A stretch of 64,000 bases of DNA from Hymenopus coronatus (GCA_030762935.1 CM060900.1:284414284-284478283); one strand, 5' to 3'; positions 33,901 to 46,260 are shown, counted from the first letter of the stretch. Notes: generated by a model from the sequence alone, not told the origin. A program made the numbers and translations.

Positions 33901-34699
33901 CACAAGTCGTGCCTAGAACGCCATTCGTCTAAGTCATTCACGTCACAGCGCCTTGTGTACATCCGCGATACAGTTGTTAGCGGCAGTAACAAGTTGTTAC
34001 GAGTTTCACAACTTAATATTACTAACCCATATGGTCAATAATCATAATTCAATGCGTAACTTAAGTTTCTTCAACAAAAAACTATGAATATTAACTAAAA
34101 ATATTAACGATACAAAAGATGATAGAGTTAGTATTGTACGGTATTACTAAACCTGCCAACTTCCATGTGTGTTCAATGTAACGTTACGGCAAAACGTAGG
34201 TTACTCCTCTGGTGAGGATCGCTGGTTCGCTACTCGCTTGTGGCAAACCTTTTATTTTTCCTTCCATTAATGATTTAATGATGTTGAATCAAACATAGCG
34301 ACTATTTATTTAAGGCATATTTATTTTATACACGTCATTCGGTAGAGTTAATACTCGTAATATGATAGTTATTATGATACTTTAAGGGTTTATTCTACCG
34401 AACAGCTATATGCTGCACACGAAAGCATGTGGAGCGCAAACGTATGATGCATGAACAGTTCTCTCTCAATAAAAAAAATCTGTGTACTGTGAAAAATACT
34501 ATAAGTGTTGTTTTGAAACATTTTTAGGAATCCAATTTGGGCAAATTTGATTTTTTGCGAGGTAGGAACTTTTTTTTTTTTTTTTTTGCTTAACACGCCC
34601 TTCACAAGCCGACCCGACATGAAAATGCCAAGCACAACAGGAACAATATGATATTGTCAGACGAGGTAACATTTTCTTTCACACTTAAAGCGAAAGCGA

Positions 34700-35155
34700 A
34701 AGGGGTCCCGATACGATGCAAAATACGTGGCTTCACAATTCCATCATGATCGTGTATTATCTGTATCGTGTTGGGGCTGGATATCAAGGGGCAGTCTAAA
34801 GTGTGCTGTGACAGCTTGACCACACACTGAAAAGAGTGCAGTGCACGGTGATGATAATATTTTGATTCCCTCTGTGAGGATGATATATCCTGATGGAATT
34901 GTTGAATTTGTATAGGATAATCATCCTATCCACACATCTCGAAAGGTTTCAACTTAGTTTTCAGAAGGCGGGATAGCTGTGTGGTTGACTGACCTGTTCA
35001 CCAGCGCTTCAATTTACCTGTAGATGGGCGAAGAATAAAAATGGCGTCTTGGGACAACTTCAAGAAGCCTGGGATCTTGGAGCTTCTCATCCACATTATT
35101 GTAAAATTTCGTTTGTGCACCGAAGATTGAGGGAAGTTATTCGGGCTGAGAGTTT
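34700..35155 (+). pseudogene. Tc1-family transposase, element B
   Basis: Segments in order are RVLSVSCWGWIS (about 34750, the 'V.V.W.WMS' segment), ILIPSVRMIYPDGIVEFV (about 34858), a stop where Gln is expected, DNHPIHTSRKVS (about 34918, second Asp present), then a damaged 'NVW' region and QEAWD-like sequence with HPHYCK near 35080. It preserves the middle part better than element A and the C-terminus less well. Confidence 0.75.
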
Positions 35156-35310
35156 ATACATCCAAAATTAGTAATGTTTATAGTTTTGTGTTTTAGTTTT
35201 AGAAGTTGGTAGTTTATTTACACATTTTTAGTTATTTAACACGAGCATAGGAATTATGTTCTACATATCCAGTTAAAAAATTAACAAGCATAAATAAAAA
35301 ATAGCAAGCA

Positions 35311-35372
35311 GCGCGAGATTTGAACCTAGGAACTTACGTGGAAGTAAGACTTTATTAACCTCTCGGCCACCG
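35311..35372 (-). other. tRNA-like module inside Tc1-like element B
   Basis: On minus, the GGTGGCCGAGAGGTTAATA A-box and, 35 bases on, CTAGGTTCAAATCTCGC, a good B-box. It occupies the same position as in elements A and C. Confidence 0.65.
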
Positions 35373-35579
35373 TTGCTGTGTGATCACTTTTCAGTACTCG
35401 TAAATTAACCATTGCGCTGTCAGTCACAGACCATTGTAGTTCATTCGTGTACATTGTGAATACAACTTTTACGAAGATTCACGAAGCTTTTCGATCGGCA
35501 CATAAAATCTTGGGATGATTTTTTTTGTTTTTGTTTGTTTTTTTTTTTTGTTTTTTTTTGTCCACGGCTGTACATAAAT

Positions 35580-35925
35580 ATGGCTATCGAATTATATATT
35601 TGTGCTCGTTTTTTTCCTTAGTGCCCCATAAGTTCATATTTTTGTGAAAATATGAAAAAATCGTTTACCGGCTAAAAACTTTTATGATCCTACAGTACTT
35701 AGTATGAGAATTATGATAGGTATACATATTTAATATTCTCAATAACTCAGCAGCACACTGCAAAGGGAAGCAGGTTATACCATAAAGGAACACAACTTTT
35801 CATATCTACTTGCTAAAACTTCATATACATCACCATTTCCGAAGGACGGGAAGTACAAATTATCAGTGCCATTACCGCGAGAAAGGCTAATATTTTTGTC
35901 CTTAAGTATACTGACCATGGAACTG
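35580..35925. other. anonymous AT-rich DNA
   Basis: No gene or repeat recognised. Confidence 0.4.
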
Positions 35926-35929
35926 GATA

Positions 35930-36300
35930 GCCGGGTGGTTGTGTAGCAGATGGTGATACAATAGCGTACACTTACGCAATACTGACTTCGGATGCCTACA
36001 CAAGACGAATAAGCTACCGCCTGCCTAAGGACGCCCTGGGCTCATAAATTCTGCCACTTCTCCTGTCCACACCTCACACCGTCAAATTAAGCAGAATCGG
36101 GCTTTGTCACGACTGGACGGTTGGCCGCTCAGCTGAAAATCTACTCTCTGCCTGCTTGGTATACACAAGTACCACACCTTAAATACACATTCCTCTTGTT
36201 TCTCGCTATTTGGCCCCTGTTTCTCCTATCGGTTACACAGGCGGTCGAATAAGTTAAGTAGCAACGGGCAACTTACAGTGGCCAAACCCATCCGGAGCAA
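35930..36300 (+). repeat. possible decayed tRNA-derived SINE
   Basis: TGGATAGCCGGGTGGTTGTG resembles a tRNA-type A-box head. About 45 bases later GACTTCGGATGCC could be an eroded B-box. The following 250 bp is GC-richer than its surroundings. No second copy was found in the window. Confidence 0.35.
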
Positions 36301-36304
36301 AATC

Positions 36305-36835
36305 AGCTACAAAAAACAAATTCCCCACGTAGATCAACAAACAACAAATATTGTTAATATTTTACTTACAATATTGCACAGGAAAATGATAATTAAACGG
36401 TAAGGTACTAAGGCGTTTCACTTACCGCCCAAATAAACTCGGATGGCCTAAATTTGCTTCTGGCTCCTTTTTACCGCTTTCAAGTTATTTCCACGCCACT
36501 CAGCATGTCCTTTAACGAAGGCAATTCAACGCAAACCTCCGTCACTGTCTTTCTGCATCTTAAACATCAGACAATACCCACTGCCTTCCATTCGCTTCCA
36601 CGCCTTTCAAATTGCCTTCTTTAGCAGGTTTAAGCTGTTGTCAATGTTCACACGGCGAATATAACATACGTATGAAACATAAAATGAGTGATTCACCAGA
36701 TGATCCAGTACAGAAACTGCTTCAGTACTTATTCTACATATCTGAAAGACTTACAAGGCACCATTGTCACATCTGATTCCTGCGTATATCGATATTAAAC
36801 GAGAGAACTTAACAAAATGTGCAGCTTTTATCTGT
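36305..36835. other. anonymous DNA
   Basis: No gene or repeat recognised. Confidence 0.4.
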
Positions 36836-36840
36836 TGGTT

Positions 36841-36870
36841 TTTCTTTCTTTCTTTCTTTCTTTCTTTCTT
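36841..36870 (+). repeat. (TTTC)n microsatellite
   Basis: Seven TTTC units. Confidence 0.9.
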
Positions 36871-36929
36871 GTTTGGAGGCACCCATCACGCGGGGAGAGC
36901 GGATAAACGAAACTGCTAATTTTCTCTTT

Positions 36930-37190
36930 GGCACATGAACTCTTGGTTGTAAGTTATCATAAGTGTGAATTTGCTCACGAATACATGTAGATCACGTGCA
37001 GAGCAAAGTATATCAGACAGCTGATCGTTGAGCGAAAGACGTATCTAAAGTCAGCAGTTGCAGCTTAAAACTGATAATTTTCCCGCGAGTGAATAGAGAC
37101 CATATGGGAGAGAAAGCCGAGACACGGGTATTTTTGTTTTTGGTGTATTTTCACTGTAAAAAGTCGTAGCAACTTCTGTGTGACAACGAT
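36930..37190 (+). repeat. dispersed repeat V, copy 1
   Basis: Direct-orientation match to 41050-41330. Blocks include GTGTAAGTTAT..., CAGACA.CTGATCGTTGAGCGAAA, TATGGGAGAG.AAG, GACACGGGTATTT.TGTT and GTG.ATTTTCACT. No coding capacity is conserved between copies. Confidence 0.7.
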
Positions 37191-37199
37191 CCCTGATTA

Positions 37200-38105
37200 G
37201 TGTTGCTTTCGCTAACGTTAAACAAAGGTAGAGGAATCATTGCATTATATTCAAATTCCGTATTTAGATTCCATCGATAGTACGCATTTTGAAGCCAACT
37301 GATAACACAATCATTTACCGAAACGTGTGAAAATACTTCATATATGAAATGCCGCATAAGTAAAATTTAATCATGTTATTTGCCAGGCCAGGCATGTCTT
37401 TTAATGGTGCATAAAAGGTATTCAAATGCATTTCTTTAAACTAACCTGATATGTACACGGAAAAAGTCTGCTTATGTTTACCTTCAACAAAACAGTTGCA
37501 TAAGAGGGCTTTAAGATACAGTACTATGTGATCTCTCTCTCTCGTTCGCCTTGTGTTTTATACAGCTGACATTTACTTAGACTTTTATTAGATAAAAGTG
37601 TAATTTTTGCACCTGAGTGTGTTATTTTTAATTAATATGTATTAAACCGTCAAACAGCTCGCTTGCTCGCTCACTCACCTTACCTCTGAGAGAATTTAGC
37701 ATTCTGTAAAGCGTAAAGGATTGAACATTATTGGCAACTGTTCTGCAAAACAGGAAAATTATGTGCGCATGGCCTTGCATTCAGGGATCATGTGAAAATT
37801 CTTCTGCTACAAAACGAGGACATTATGCGGGCTTCCTAAAACTAATGGCTAGCAATGGTTTATGGATGCATCAAGATTTAATAACCATCAGCATGTTCCA
37901 TGTTTATTCCGATATTCAGAACAATACGATTTCTGCATACCAGATCACAGGCCCAGACCCTTTTATGAGTAATGGGCGTATTCGTATTGAAAGATCACAG
38001 AAACGTTTCAAGTACACATAATTAAGGTAATGTGAAGTTGTATAAAACTGAATGTGCCTGCAGCTTTAATACTGTTAATTATACGACGCGGATGGCTTCT
38101 CTAAA
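37200..38105. other. anonymous DNA
   Basis: The 96-codon plus frame at 37731-38021 has no recognised motif. I see no clear splice context, so I do not call it a gene. Confidence 0.4.
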
Positions 38106-38109
38106 ATAT

Positions 38110-38323
38110 GATTTTTTTATAGTGTTTAACGCCCGCTTTTACTATATAGGCACCGCAGGCGATGACACTGATAATACAAGGACTGAAGGTGGAGCACCGA
38201 TGGAATGCAATGGAGGTGAAAAGCCGCCGCTTTGTCCACCACAAATCCCACGGTCGCCTGGGAGCAAACCCGGCTCGCCTTGGTGAGAGGCGAGTGGTAT
38301 TACCACTCGGTCACGGCACGGCC
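38110..38323 (-). repeat. tRNA-derived SINE
   Basis: On minus, GGCCGTGCCGTGACCGAGTG (A-box region) leads to a head with a damaged B-box (GGGTTTGCTCCC), then the shared body: GTGGGATTTGTGGTGGACAA, AGCGGCGGC and the 3' block GTGTCATCGCCTGCGGTGCC, ending GTGTTTAACGCCCG inverted with a short A tail. Internal deletions relative to 61921-62143. Confidence 0.85.
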
Positions 38324-38329
38324 ATTGAC

Positions 38330-40070
38330 ATATGGATGAACGTTATGCCACTAAAAATAAAACTAACTTAAAATCCACTGGACGAGTTAACATCAAATGA
38401 CCAGACCTTCCTATGATCTTCTGCAGTCCTTAGTTTTTCAACGCTTGGGACCATAGTGATGCGACATGTTGCTTTACTCTCAGTAACGTAGGCTCTAACT
38501 TTCTTAGGCCTAACTCACTGTTTAAGCTTCGTTAAGTTACGTGGAGTTTTACAGCGATAAGTCGAGCGCGCGCGCACACACACAGACATACACACGACTT
38601 GGCTTAAACCGTACCGAATTGCGATTTGTTAAGAAGTTTCCATATTAAGAACACGGTACTAATGATGAATAAATGCAATTATTTTAACCCATATGCATGT
38701 ACAGCAGAATGCGTACCTTTCTCTCGTGTGACAAAACAAAGAATCCTACGAGAGATTTCGATTGAGTAAACAGTGAGTAGTACCATAAATTATTATTTAT
38801 GATGCAAATAAAGATATATTCAAATAAACCTAAAATCGAACTTAATTTGAAATTTATTCTTTATACTGTTATTTTATACATCGTCGTCGCCTTCATTATT
38901 TTTTTTATATAATCGGCAACAAAGCGAAGCAATGTGTGTCTAAACATTGTAGTTACATGCAAATGAAAACATTCTAACTGCAGCTGGACACTTTTCGGCA
39001 TTTCAAACTCTATAGCTTGCAGAGTCGTTAAAGATAATTCAAACCATTCTAATCCATACTTCGCATCGTTTTCAACATGTGGTTTTCCTTACTTCTCAGT
39101 AATTTGTTAGATTGCTGCACTCCGTTACATGCTTATGAACTTCAGAGTTTCTAGGAGGATGCTGACTTCTTGAGAAGTAAGTTCGCAAACCTTTTGACAT
39201 GACTTTTCGGTCATTTCAACTATATGCTACCGGATAACCTACAGAAACCATAAACACAACTTCATAAACAATCTTTGGAAATTCACTCGATGCGCATGCC
39301 AACTCACCAACTTTACCGTTCCGTTGATTTGTTAATTGCACTAAAGCCAGACCTGGTAGCACTACTGTGAAACTTGTAAATCTCAAACCAAAGCATACGT
39401 TTGGCTTAAGTGGCGTCAGTAGCTTACTAAAGCTTTCACTTAAACTTGAACTGAAAACCGGCCCTGAATCTTATCGCTGGTTTATTGCCCAGGTAGGTCA
39501 GTAGCTTTTATTAGTTTTACTCGCTTTACTTTAAATGTCGTTTAATATGTAGATCAATGGACATAACACTGAAAGTATAATTTCTTGAACGCTTCCGTTT
39601 TTAGGATAGGCAAAAGTGTACCCAACAAGAGGGCACCGGGAAGGTTAGAATTGGGTGCTCATTAATACCACCAAAAGTATATAATGCATGCTATTTGTGA
39701 ATCATCTCGTATAAGAAAAATGTTGAATTAACCAGGACTTTTATCACTGCGGCATACCACTGATTTCAGAGATCTTGTCTTCGTGCATTCTTAATTTTAT
39801 TTCGTTGTTTCTTTTGTATCTCTTTCGTTGAAAACAAGTAGCAGAAGTTTGCTTTACAGCGCATTAGAACATAAACTTGTAAATCATTTAAAACAGATAA
39901 GGTGAAGGTATAATGGACCTGCAACCTCGGCAGGTTCTGAAACTTTAGCGAATATAAACTTCAGAAACACTAACTACTAGACTCTGGAGGTTTTTACCGG
40001 ATGTAGCAACATTCATGCATTTGCTTCCATTAATACTCAGTTTTGGGGTACTTGCTAAGTATAGAGGAAT
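38330..40070. other. anonymous AT-rich DNA
   Basis: No gene or large repeat recognised. Short GC/AC dinucleotide runs occur at about 38567-38584. Confidence 0.45.
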
Positions 40071-40075
40071 TTCTC

Positions 40076-40375
40076 ATACCAAGTGGCACAACTGCCCTGC
40101 ATTTGACTTGTGCGTTAAAAGAGTTACAGAATCCAACTGGGCTATTTCAAGTTAAGACCCACAGGCTGGCGATAGCGACCTTCACTTTGCCCCGCACAAT
40201 GAGCGCGACCCGCCAGTCTCTGCTAATAAATAAGAGGCGTAAAGTGAAGGTCGCTCTCGCCAGTTCCCCACTAGCGGGTTTTAACTTGAGCAGCCCCGTT
40301 AAATTCTGCAACTCTTTAAACGCACGAAGGGATATCTGCCCACGTCATATACAGGGCAGTCGGGCCACCTGGTAT
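40076..40375. mobile_element. 300-bp foldback MITE
   Basis: Almost the whole element is a hairpin. The left arm begins ATACCAAGTGGCACAACTGC; the right arm ends with the inverse of ATACCAGGTGGCCCGACTGC. The arms stay complementary through TTGTGCGTTAAAAGAGTT.CAGAAT and GCGA.AGCGACCTTCACTTT to a loop of about 48 bp (40191-40239). No transposase or clear target duplication is visible. The 117-codon frame across it is a by-product. Confidence 0.9.
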
Positions 40376-40379
40376 TCAA

Positions 40380-41045
40380 GTAAAAAACTGATTTGATTTA
40401 AGAAATTATATTCTTTACAAGTATACAACAAAGAACATTAAACATTTGTGTTGCAGATTTGAAGTAGGAAAAACTAATATTAAGCATTCCCTTTTGCTAC
40501 TCTTGTGGGATACCTCCTTGCTTTGTTACAGTTCTCAAATTTAACATTCCTAGTTGTCAAATGTTCTTCCACACAAGCTGTGTGTAGACATAAAGTTTAG
40601 AGTTTGCAAACTCTTGCATTACGTGGCGCGTTGTGTGCCTCGCAAATGCTTCCATTAAATAGCAGAGTACAAGGTCTTGCGTTTATACTCCGATTACTTT
40701 TTTCATTGTGAATGGGGCTTAAATTTGGAAATGTATAAGATTTTTAGTACCGCTTCTCTGCAGCTGACAAGGGATCATTGTCACATTAATGTTGCAAACA
40801 GAGCTGGGATTTTGTTTTAGAGAAAGTAGGTCAAAAATAAAAATATCCATGTCTCGAATTTCTTTCCCAGAGGTCCAAGAATAACAGAAGAAAATATTTA
40901 CCAATTCGAATTATTCTCTAATACTGTCTAATTCCTTGCATACGGAATTAAAATTTTTTAAAAGCGTTAAACGAAACAACATACAAAAATGCATTATTTG
41001 TAATCAATTAAGTTTTCCTTGTCAGCATTTGGACATCCTGAAACG
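40380..41045. other. anonymous DNA with a possible short repeat
   Basis: No gene. 40595-40730 weakly resembles 12040-12150. Confidence 0.35.
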
Positions 41046-41049
41046 TATC

Positions 41050-41330
41050 TGCGGTCGGTTTTCACTTGGCCACTGGCAACTTGGGTGTAAGTTATATTTC
41101 GTGCGGTCTTGCATACAAATGCTTGTAGTCTGTGCGGTGTAAAGTTTATCAGCACCTGGGATAGTACCAGACAACTGATCGTTGAGCGAAAAATACACTT
41201 AAATTCAGCTCTTGTAATTTAAACCTTCTTAATGTTTCCTATGAAAACGGACACTATGGGAGAGGAAGTCAGGACACGGGTATTTCTGTTCTCGGTGCAT
41301 TTTCACTATAAACTTGCTGCTCAATCTGCG
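41050..41330 (+). repeat. dispersed repeat V, copy 2
   Basis: Matches 36930-37190 in the same orientation. Landmarks are GACAACTGATCGTTGAGCGA at about 41169 and CAGGACACGGGTATTTCTGTT at about 41269. Confidence 0.7.
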
Positions 41331-41527
41331 ACATAAAAGCAGCAATTGCACCTTGTGAACTACAATGGCAACGTGCCATTTCTAAGTCACCTACATTTTC
41401 TCCGATGAAACACAAGGCGTTCTTAGTTCACTTTGACATAACATAACTGAATAACGGCTTGCAGCCTAAGTGTTTCAAGTCCCGGCGTAAGGGGGAAAAT
41501 ATGAGTCAGTTGGAAAGTTTGTCAAGC

Positions 41528-41625
41528 CTGCATGCTGCCGTGGTATCTCAGTTACATCAGCGCAGAAAGTTGAAGTTCCATTGTTCAAATCCCAGCTTTG
41601 CTATTGAATTTTTATTCTGATTCTA
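41528..41625 (+). repeat. tRNA-derived SINE head
   Basis: GCCGTGGTATCTCAGTTAC is a tRNA-like A-box. It is followed 40 bases later by TTGTTCAAATCCCAGC, a good B-box. The sequence after it is T-rich with no recognised body. Confidence 0.55.
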
Positions 41626-41736
41626 CATTTTCAGATTTTCAGTTGTTTGTCCCTCCCATTCTTTAATCAGAAGTTAACTCTTCCTTGAATAAAATAGAAG
41701 TTCGCCGCACTCTTGGATTAACCTTTCTTCAAAGAA

Positions 41737-41747
41737 CCTCGATTAGA
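41737..41747 (+). repeat. target-site duplication, left copy
   Basis: CCTCGATTAGA, repeated perfectly at 47639-47649. The two copies bracket the LINE. Confidence 0.9.
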
Positions 41748-42183
41748 CCCCCCCCCAGGGGCCTACTACGGTAGGTTAGGCGCACCCGGGGTCCCGAGCC
41801 AACCTTAACTCCCTTTGTGGCCAACCTCTGAGTGGTAAGGGAGTCGGTAGGTAAAAATGCCCAGCCACGTGTAGGTCGTGCGTGGAGACCCGTGTCGGTA
41901 GGAAGGAATATCCTGGTTGGTTGAGGGTTGCGTTTCTGAGTCTGGGCTTCTGTTCTTTCAGTAACTGGGGAGGGTGCGCAAACTAATACACCGCTTTGGT
42001 TTCTGCTTCGCCTAAACGGGAGGCTAGGGACTAACCCACCCCTAGTCAATCGGCCAGGAGTAGGTATTATACCGAACTCCAGGGTGAGTGGGACGGCGAG
42101 CTGCTATATATCCCCTGTGTAGCCCTGTCATCCCAGTGGGGTGACCCTTCGTTGGGCTCCTGGTGGGTGGGGAGCACTGGGGG

Positions 42184-43626
42184 ATGAAATACATACCAAC
42201 CTTTGTCGTCCAAAAACAAACCTAAACCAAATTTAGTGATAGGTAAGGAAGTATTCGAGTCCAGCGGTCCTCGCCTCTTGGTGATAACAAGGACAGAGGA
42301 AGGAAAGAAATTTACATCGCTTAGCCCATTTTCCATCCAAAAAGGCTTTATAAAATAGCTGGTCGAGTAAAGTCCTGTACTCGTTCCCGCAATGGTACGC
42401 TCCTTGTTGAAGCAGTATCTGCATCACAGGCATCAAAAGTATTGCGAGCCAATCTGTTAGGCAGTTAACCTGTTAAGATCGCTATGCACAAGACGCTGAA
42501 CTCCTCACGCGGGGTTGTCACCACCCGCGCATTGGACCGTTTGTCTAATGAGGAGATTCAGGAGGAACTCTCAGCACATGGCGTCACCTCTGTGTATAGG
42601 GACCAGCGGAGAGTTAATGGTGAATTAGTGCCTACCCGTGCCCTGTTCCTAACCTTTGATCGGGTAGATGGAATAAAGGCAGGGTACGAAGCCATCGAGG
42701 TTAGACCATATATCCCGAACCCGCTGCGATCATCCCAATGTCAACGCTTTGGGCACACTAGCGAGTTTTGTAGTGATCGGTCTACATTTGCCAACTGTAG
42801 GGATGTCACGCACGGTGGGGGTTGTACATCGACTCCGTGCTGTGTTAACTGCGGCGGTGAGGATCCATCGAGCTCCCGCGACTGTCCCCGTTTTGGAGAG
42901 GAGAGAGCGATCCAGGAGATCCGAGTGAAAGAGAAGGTGCCCTTCTCGGAAGCTCCTGCGAATCCGCCAACCCTCTGTCCCGTTGTCTGGTACCTACAGC
43001 TCGGTTTTAGCTAAACCAGTACGGAAGCGGGAAATCGTAACGCAGACCTGCGATATTAACGGGGCCACAATTTCAGGCAAGACCCTCGTAGCCAGACCAC
43101 TTACAAGGCCCACAACTTCCACTTCTTCGTCGGCACCTCGATCTGCCAACGCCACCTCTGGAAGACATACTGAAGGAAAAGTGTCACCCAAGATTTCGAC
43201 CTCGGGAACTAAATCAGTCCAAACCGTCGAGCATTCTGGGCCTGTAAAAGACTTTAAGACCAAATATGTCCGGACCGACTTCCTGAAAGACAACGTGTAA
43301 TCACCTCCCAAATCATATAAAGTCCACGCCACTCGCCACGTGGATCCTCTTCTGAGGACTCTTCTGGGGAGAGCACATATCGGCGACCACCATCTTTGTC
43401 GATTAGCACCTCCAATTGGTTCGAGGTTCTCGAACCGAAATTCTCTATTGGAAAGAGGAGCTCCCCCGTGGAGGCCATGGACCAGGAGGATTCTGCCCTC
43501 ACTGGAAGACGGCCAGTGCGTAAGAGGCAGGGTCGTGCTCCGGAAGAAAGTGTTAGTCCGACGGCCAAGAAAAATAAACTAAACCGACCAGCACAAACGA
43601 ATATGCAGAAACGCCTTTCCATTTAA
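42184..43626 (+). pseudogene. LINE ORF1 (gag-like protein)
   Basis: The N-terminal part (PRLLVITRTEEGKKFTSLSP, then NGTLLVEAVSASQASKVL after a frameshift near 42350) and RTLNSSRGVV-like sequence at 42484 match the jockey/I gag RRM-like region. RPYIPNPLRSSQCQRFGH, TSEFC and further CC..C repeats (42700-42890) are the CCHC knuckle array, though the first Cys of the first knuckle reads Ser. EIRVKEKVPFSEA is the usual segment after the knuckles. A frameshift near 42980 leads to LSGTYSSVLAK. The Ser/Thr-rich tail changes frame again and ends at 43626 after QTNMQKRLSI. Stops include TAG near 42357 and TAA near 42470. Expected role is RNA binding in the retrotransposition particle. Confidence 0.85.
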
Positions 43627-43648
43627 AAATTATCCCACAACATTGCCC

Positions 43649-44520
43649 ATGGCTACCCTACAGTGGAACATACGTGGAATTAGATCACATCGACCAGAGC
43701 TTGAATTGTTGCTACATCAGTATCAGCCTTCAGTCGTATGCTTGCAAGAGACCAAGCTCCGTCCCCAAGACCACCTTACAATAAAGCAGTACTCTTCTGT
43801 CCGGTGTCATTTATCACCGGCGGATGGAGTTCCTGCAAATGGGGGCACCATGATTCTTATCAGAGATGATATCTTCGCCGACTCTGTACCCATTCAATCT
43901 GACATACAGTCAATTGCCGCAAGAATTAAGCTACCCTCAATTTGCTTCAACATTTGCAGTATATAAGTACCTCTATCTGAAGGCCTCTCGCGCACTAATT
44001 TAGTAGACCTAGCGTCCCAACTGCCAACACCTTTCTGTTGGTAGGAGACGTGAATGCCCACCACCCGCTTTGGGGCTCCCCGCGGACTTGTGCGAGAGGT
44101 CAACTGCTCGCCGATTTCTTGGATTCTACTCTATCTCTCCTGAACACCGGAGAGCCTACATTTATTTCTGACGCCTTTAATAGTTTTTCTCATCTGGATA
44201 TAGCAGTTTGTTCTCCGCAGTTAAAAGTTTCTTTACAATGGAATATCACCACTAACATACATTCAAGCGACCACCTTCCTATTCTTATTTCTCTCTTAGC
44301 AGAGGATGTATGTTCCACCCGTTTAACTAGATGGCGCTTAGACCGCGCCACCTGGAGCCTTTATTCTGTTTTTGCCGTTTTGCACTACAACGAGCACGAC
44401 TTGGTGAATTCTTTAGACCACCACCTCACCGAAACAATTACTTCTGCTGCTGCTAAACTTTCTATTTCCCGGTCGACAGCATATCCCCCGTCGCTTTCCT
44501 GTCCCTTGGTAGACAGGTGA
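43649..44520 (+). pseudogene. LINE ORF2, part 1: APE-type endonuclease
   Basis: ATG at 43649, 22 bp after the ORF1 end. TLQWNIRGIRSHRPELELLL and VVCLQETKLRP are the first APE endonuclease motifs, with catalytic Glu in QETK. A TAA (about 43965) and a one-base deletion near 44027 interrupt the frame. LLVGDVNAHHPLWGS, FSHLDIAVCS and SDHLPILISL then follow, giving the D-N pair and the terminal H of the fold. The domain nicks the target DNA for target-primed reverse transcription. It is inactive here because of the breaks. Confidence 0.88.
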
Positions 44521-46260
44521 ATGCTGGAATGCCATTCGTGCTCGCAGACGTGCTCTTCGGATTTTCCAGCGTCGCCCTACGCTGGATAACCTCATACAAT
44601 ATAAGAAAATGCGTGCCAAACCTAGGCAAATTATTAAGGATAGCAAAAAGGAGTCATGAGGCCAGTTTGTAGGCTCCTTTAATCGACATACACCTTCCTC
44701 TGTCGTATGGTATAAGTTAAAGCGTATATCCAGGAAACAGACCCTATGCCGATTGGCGGTCTAAAAACAGCGGCAGGCGGTGTGGTTGATAGATTTGACG
44801 TGGCTAACACTCTGGGCAGTGCTTTCGCTCAAGTGTCTAGCTCAGATAAGTATTCTGCTGAGTTTTCTTCCAGTAAAGGCTCAGGTTGAGTCTCAAGAAT
44901 TTGTTTTCCTCTCTGGAAAGCTTGAAGACTACAACCGCCTTTTCAACATGGCGGAGCTAGACAATGCCCTCTCGTCTTCTAGAAACTCTGCGCCGGGTCC
45001 AGATGGCATCCACGTCCAGATGTTGCAACATTTGTCTCCTGAGGGCAAGGCTTTCCTCCTCGAGGTCTATAATCGGGTCTGGGTAGATGCCACTTTTCCA
45101 ACTCAGTGGCGGGAGGCCACCATTATACCTATTGGGAAGCCTGGAAAGGACCGTCACCTTCCTTCCAGCTATCGTCCAATTTCCCTCACTAGCTGTGCTT
45201 GCAAGGTGATGGAACGCATGATCAATGGACGGTTGGTGTGGAGGTTGGAATCCCACAATCTTCTGACCAACATCCAATGTGGTTTTCGAAGACGTCGATC
45301 AGCGGTGGACCACCTTGTGTCGCTATCGACGCAGGTTAGAAACGGATTTCTTCGGAATTGTCAGACGGTTGGGATACTTTTCGACCTCGAGAAGGCTTAT
45401 GATACATGTTGGCGGGCAGGAATTTTACGCTCCCCCCGCAGCTGGAATATACGTGGACGCCTACCGTTGTTTCTTCTGTAGTTTATGCGGTAACACGTTT
45501 TCCGGGTAAGGGTCGGCTCGATTTTTTTATTTTATTCAAGGAAACGGTTGCTGCAGGGCTCGATACTAAGCGTGACGGTGTTGGCTATTGCGATAAATTC
45601 CATATCCGAATGTGTTCCCCCAGGCGTCTCTTCCTGTTTATTCGTGGACGACTTTGCAATCATCTGTACTTCTCAGCGTACACAGTTTTTGGAACACCGT
45701 CTCCAGCGGTGTTTGAACGATCTTTATGATTGGATCTCGAGAAACGGTTTTCGTTTCTTCCCTGAAGGCATTCTCCGTTAGCTTCTGGCGTCGTAGGTGG
45801 CGAATGGCTCCTACTCTTCAACTTGGGCCAATGTTCCTTCCCTTCACAGATGAGGTGAAATTCCTGGGTTTGGTATTCGATCGCAACTTGAGCTGGCCAC
45901 CACATGTAGCACAGCTTAAAGCGGGGTGTGACCGTTCTCTAAATATTTTACGGATACTAAATGACAAATCTTGGGGTGCAGAGCGGATAGTGCTGCTGCG
46001 TCTTTATCGTGCACTGATCCGATCCAAGTTAGACTACGGATGCATTGTTTATTCTTCAGCACGACCATCTGCCTTGAGACGATTAGACGCAGTCCATAAT
46101 CAGGGCATCCACGTGGATGCTAGGGCTTTTACAACCAGCCCGGTTGTTAGCCTCTACGCCGAATCGGCAGAACCTCCTGTGCGTTGTCGGCGTGATGTCC
46201 TGTTAGGAAATTATGGCTGTTCCCTTCAGTGCATGGCTTTGCATCCGACGTTTACCCCCA
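44521..46260 (+). pseudogene. LINE ORF2, part 2: reverse transcriptase
   Basis: A linker (WNAIRARRRALRIFQRRPT in one frame; HTPSSVVWYKLKRIS) leads to the polymerase. Motifs are NSAPGPDGIH, WREATIIPIGKPGKDRHLPS, YRPISLTSCACKVMERMI, NIQCGFRRRRSAVDHLV, GILFDLEKAYDTCW (motif A, both Asp present), SCLFVDDFAIICTS (motif C, FVDD) and VKFLGLVFDRNLSWPPHV then LIRSKLDYGCIVYSSA. Frames change near 45420, 45550 and 45785, and TGA occurs near 44889. All main motifs survive despite the breaks. Together with the RNase H domain this places the element in the I/jockey side of the LINEs. Confidence 0.9.

Larger units (their letters stand above)
33905..35577 (+). mobile_element. Tc1-like element B (family 2), decayed
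   Basis: Aligns end to end with elements A and C. Shared left-side blocks are CAGCGCCTTGTGTAC, AACCCATATGGTCAATAATC and TTCCATGTGTGTTC; the transposase core and the minus tRNA-like module follow; the right end is GACCATTGTAG, TTCGATCGGCACAT and TCCACGGCTGTACA. The left end is diverged, so the exact start is uncertain. T-rich simple sequence (35515-35560) has expanded near the right end. Confidence 0.7.

Noticed and set aside
40043..40396. 117-codon plus frame
   Set aside because: Spans the 300-bp hairpin MITE; open by chance.
42994..43622. minus-strand frames of 112 and 122 codons
   Set aside because: Shadows of LINE ORF1 on the opposite strand.
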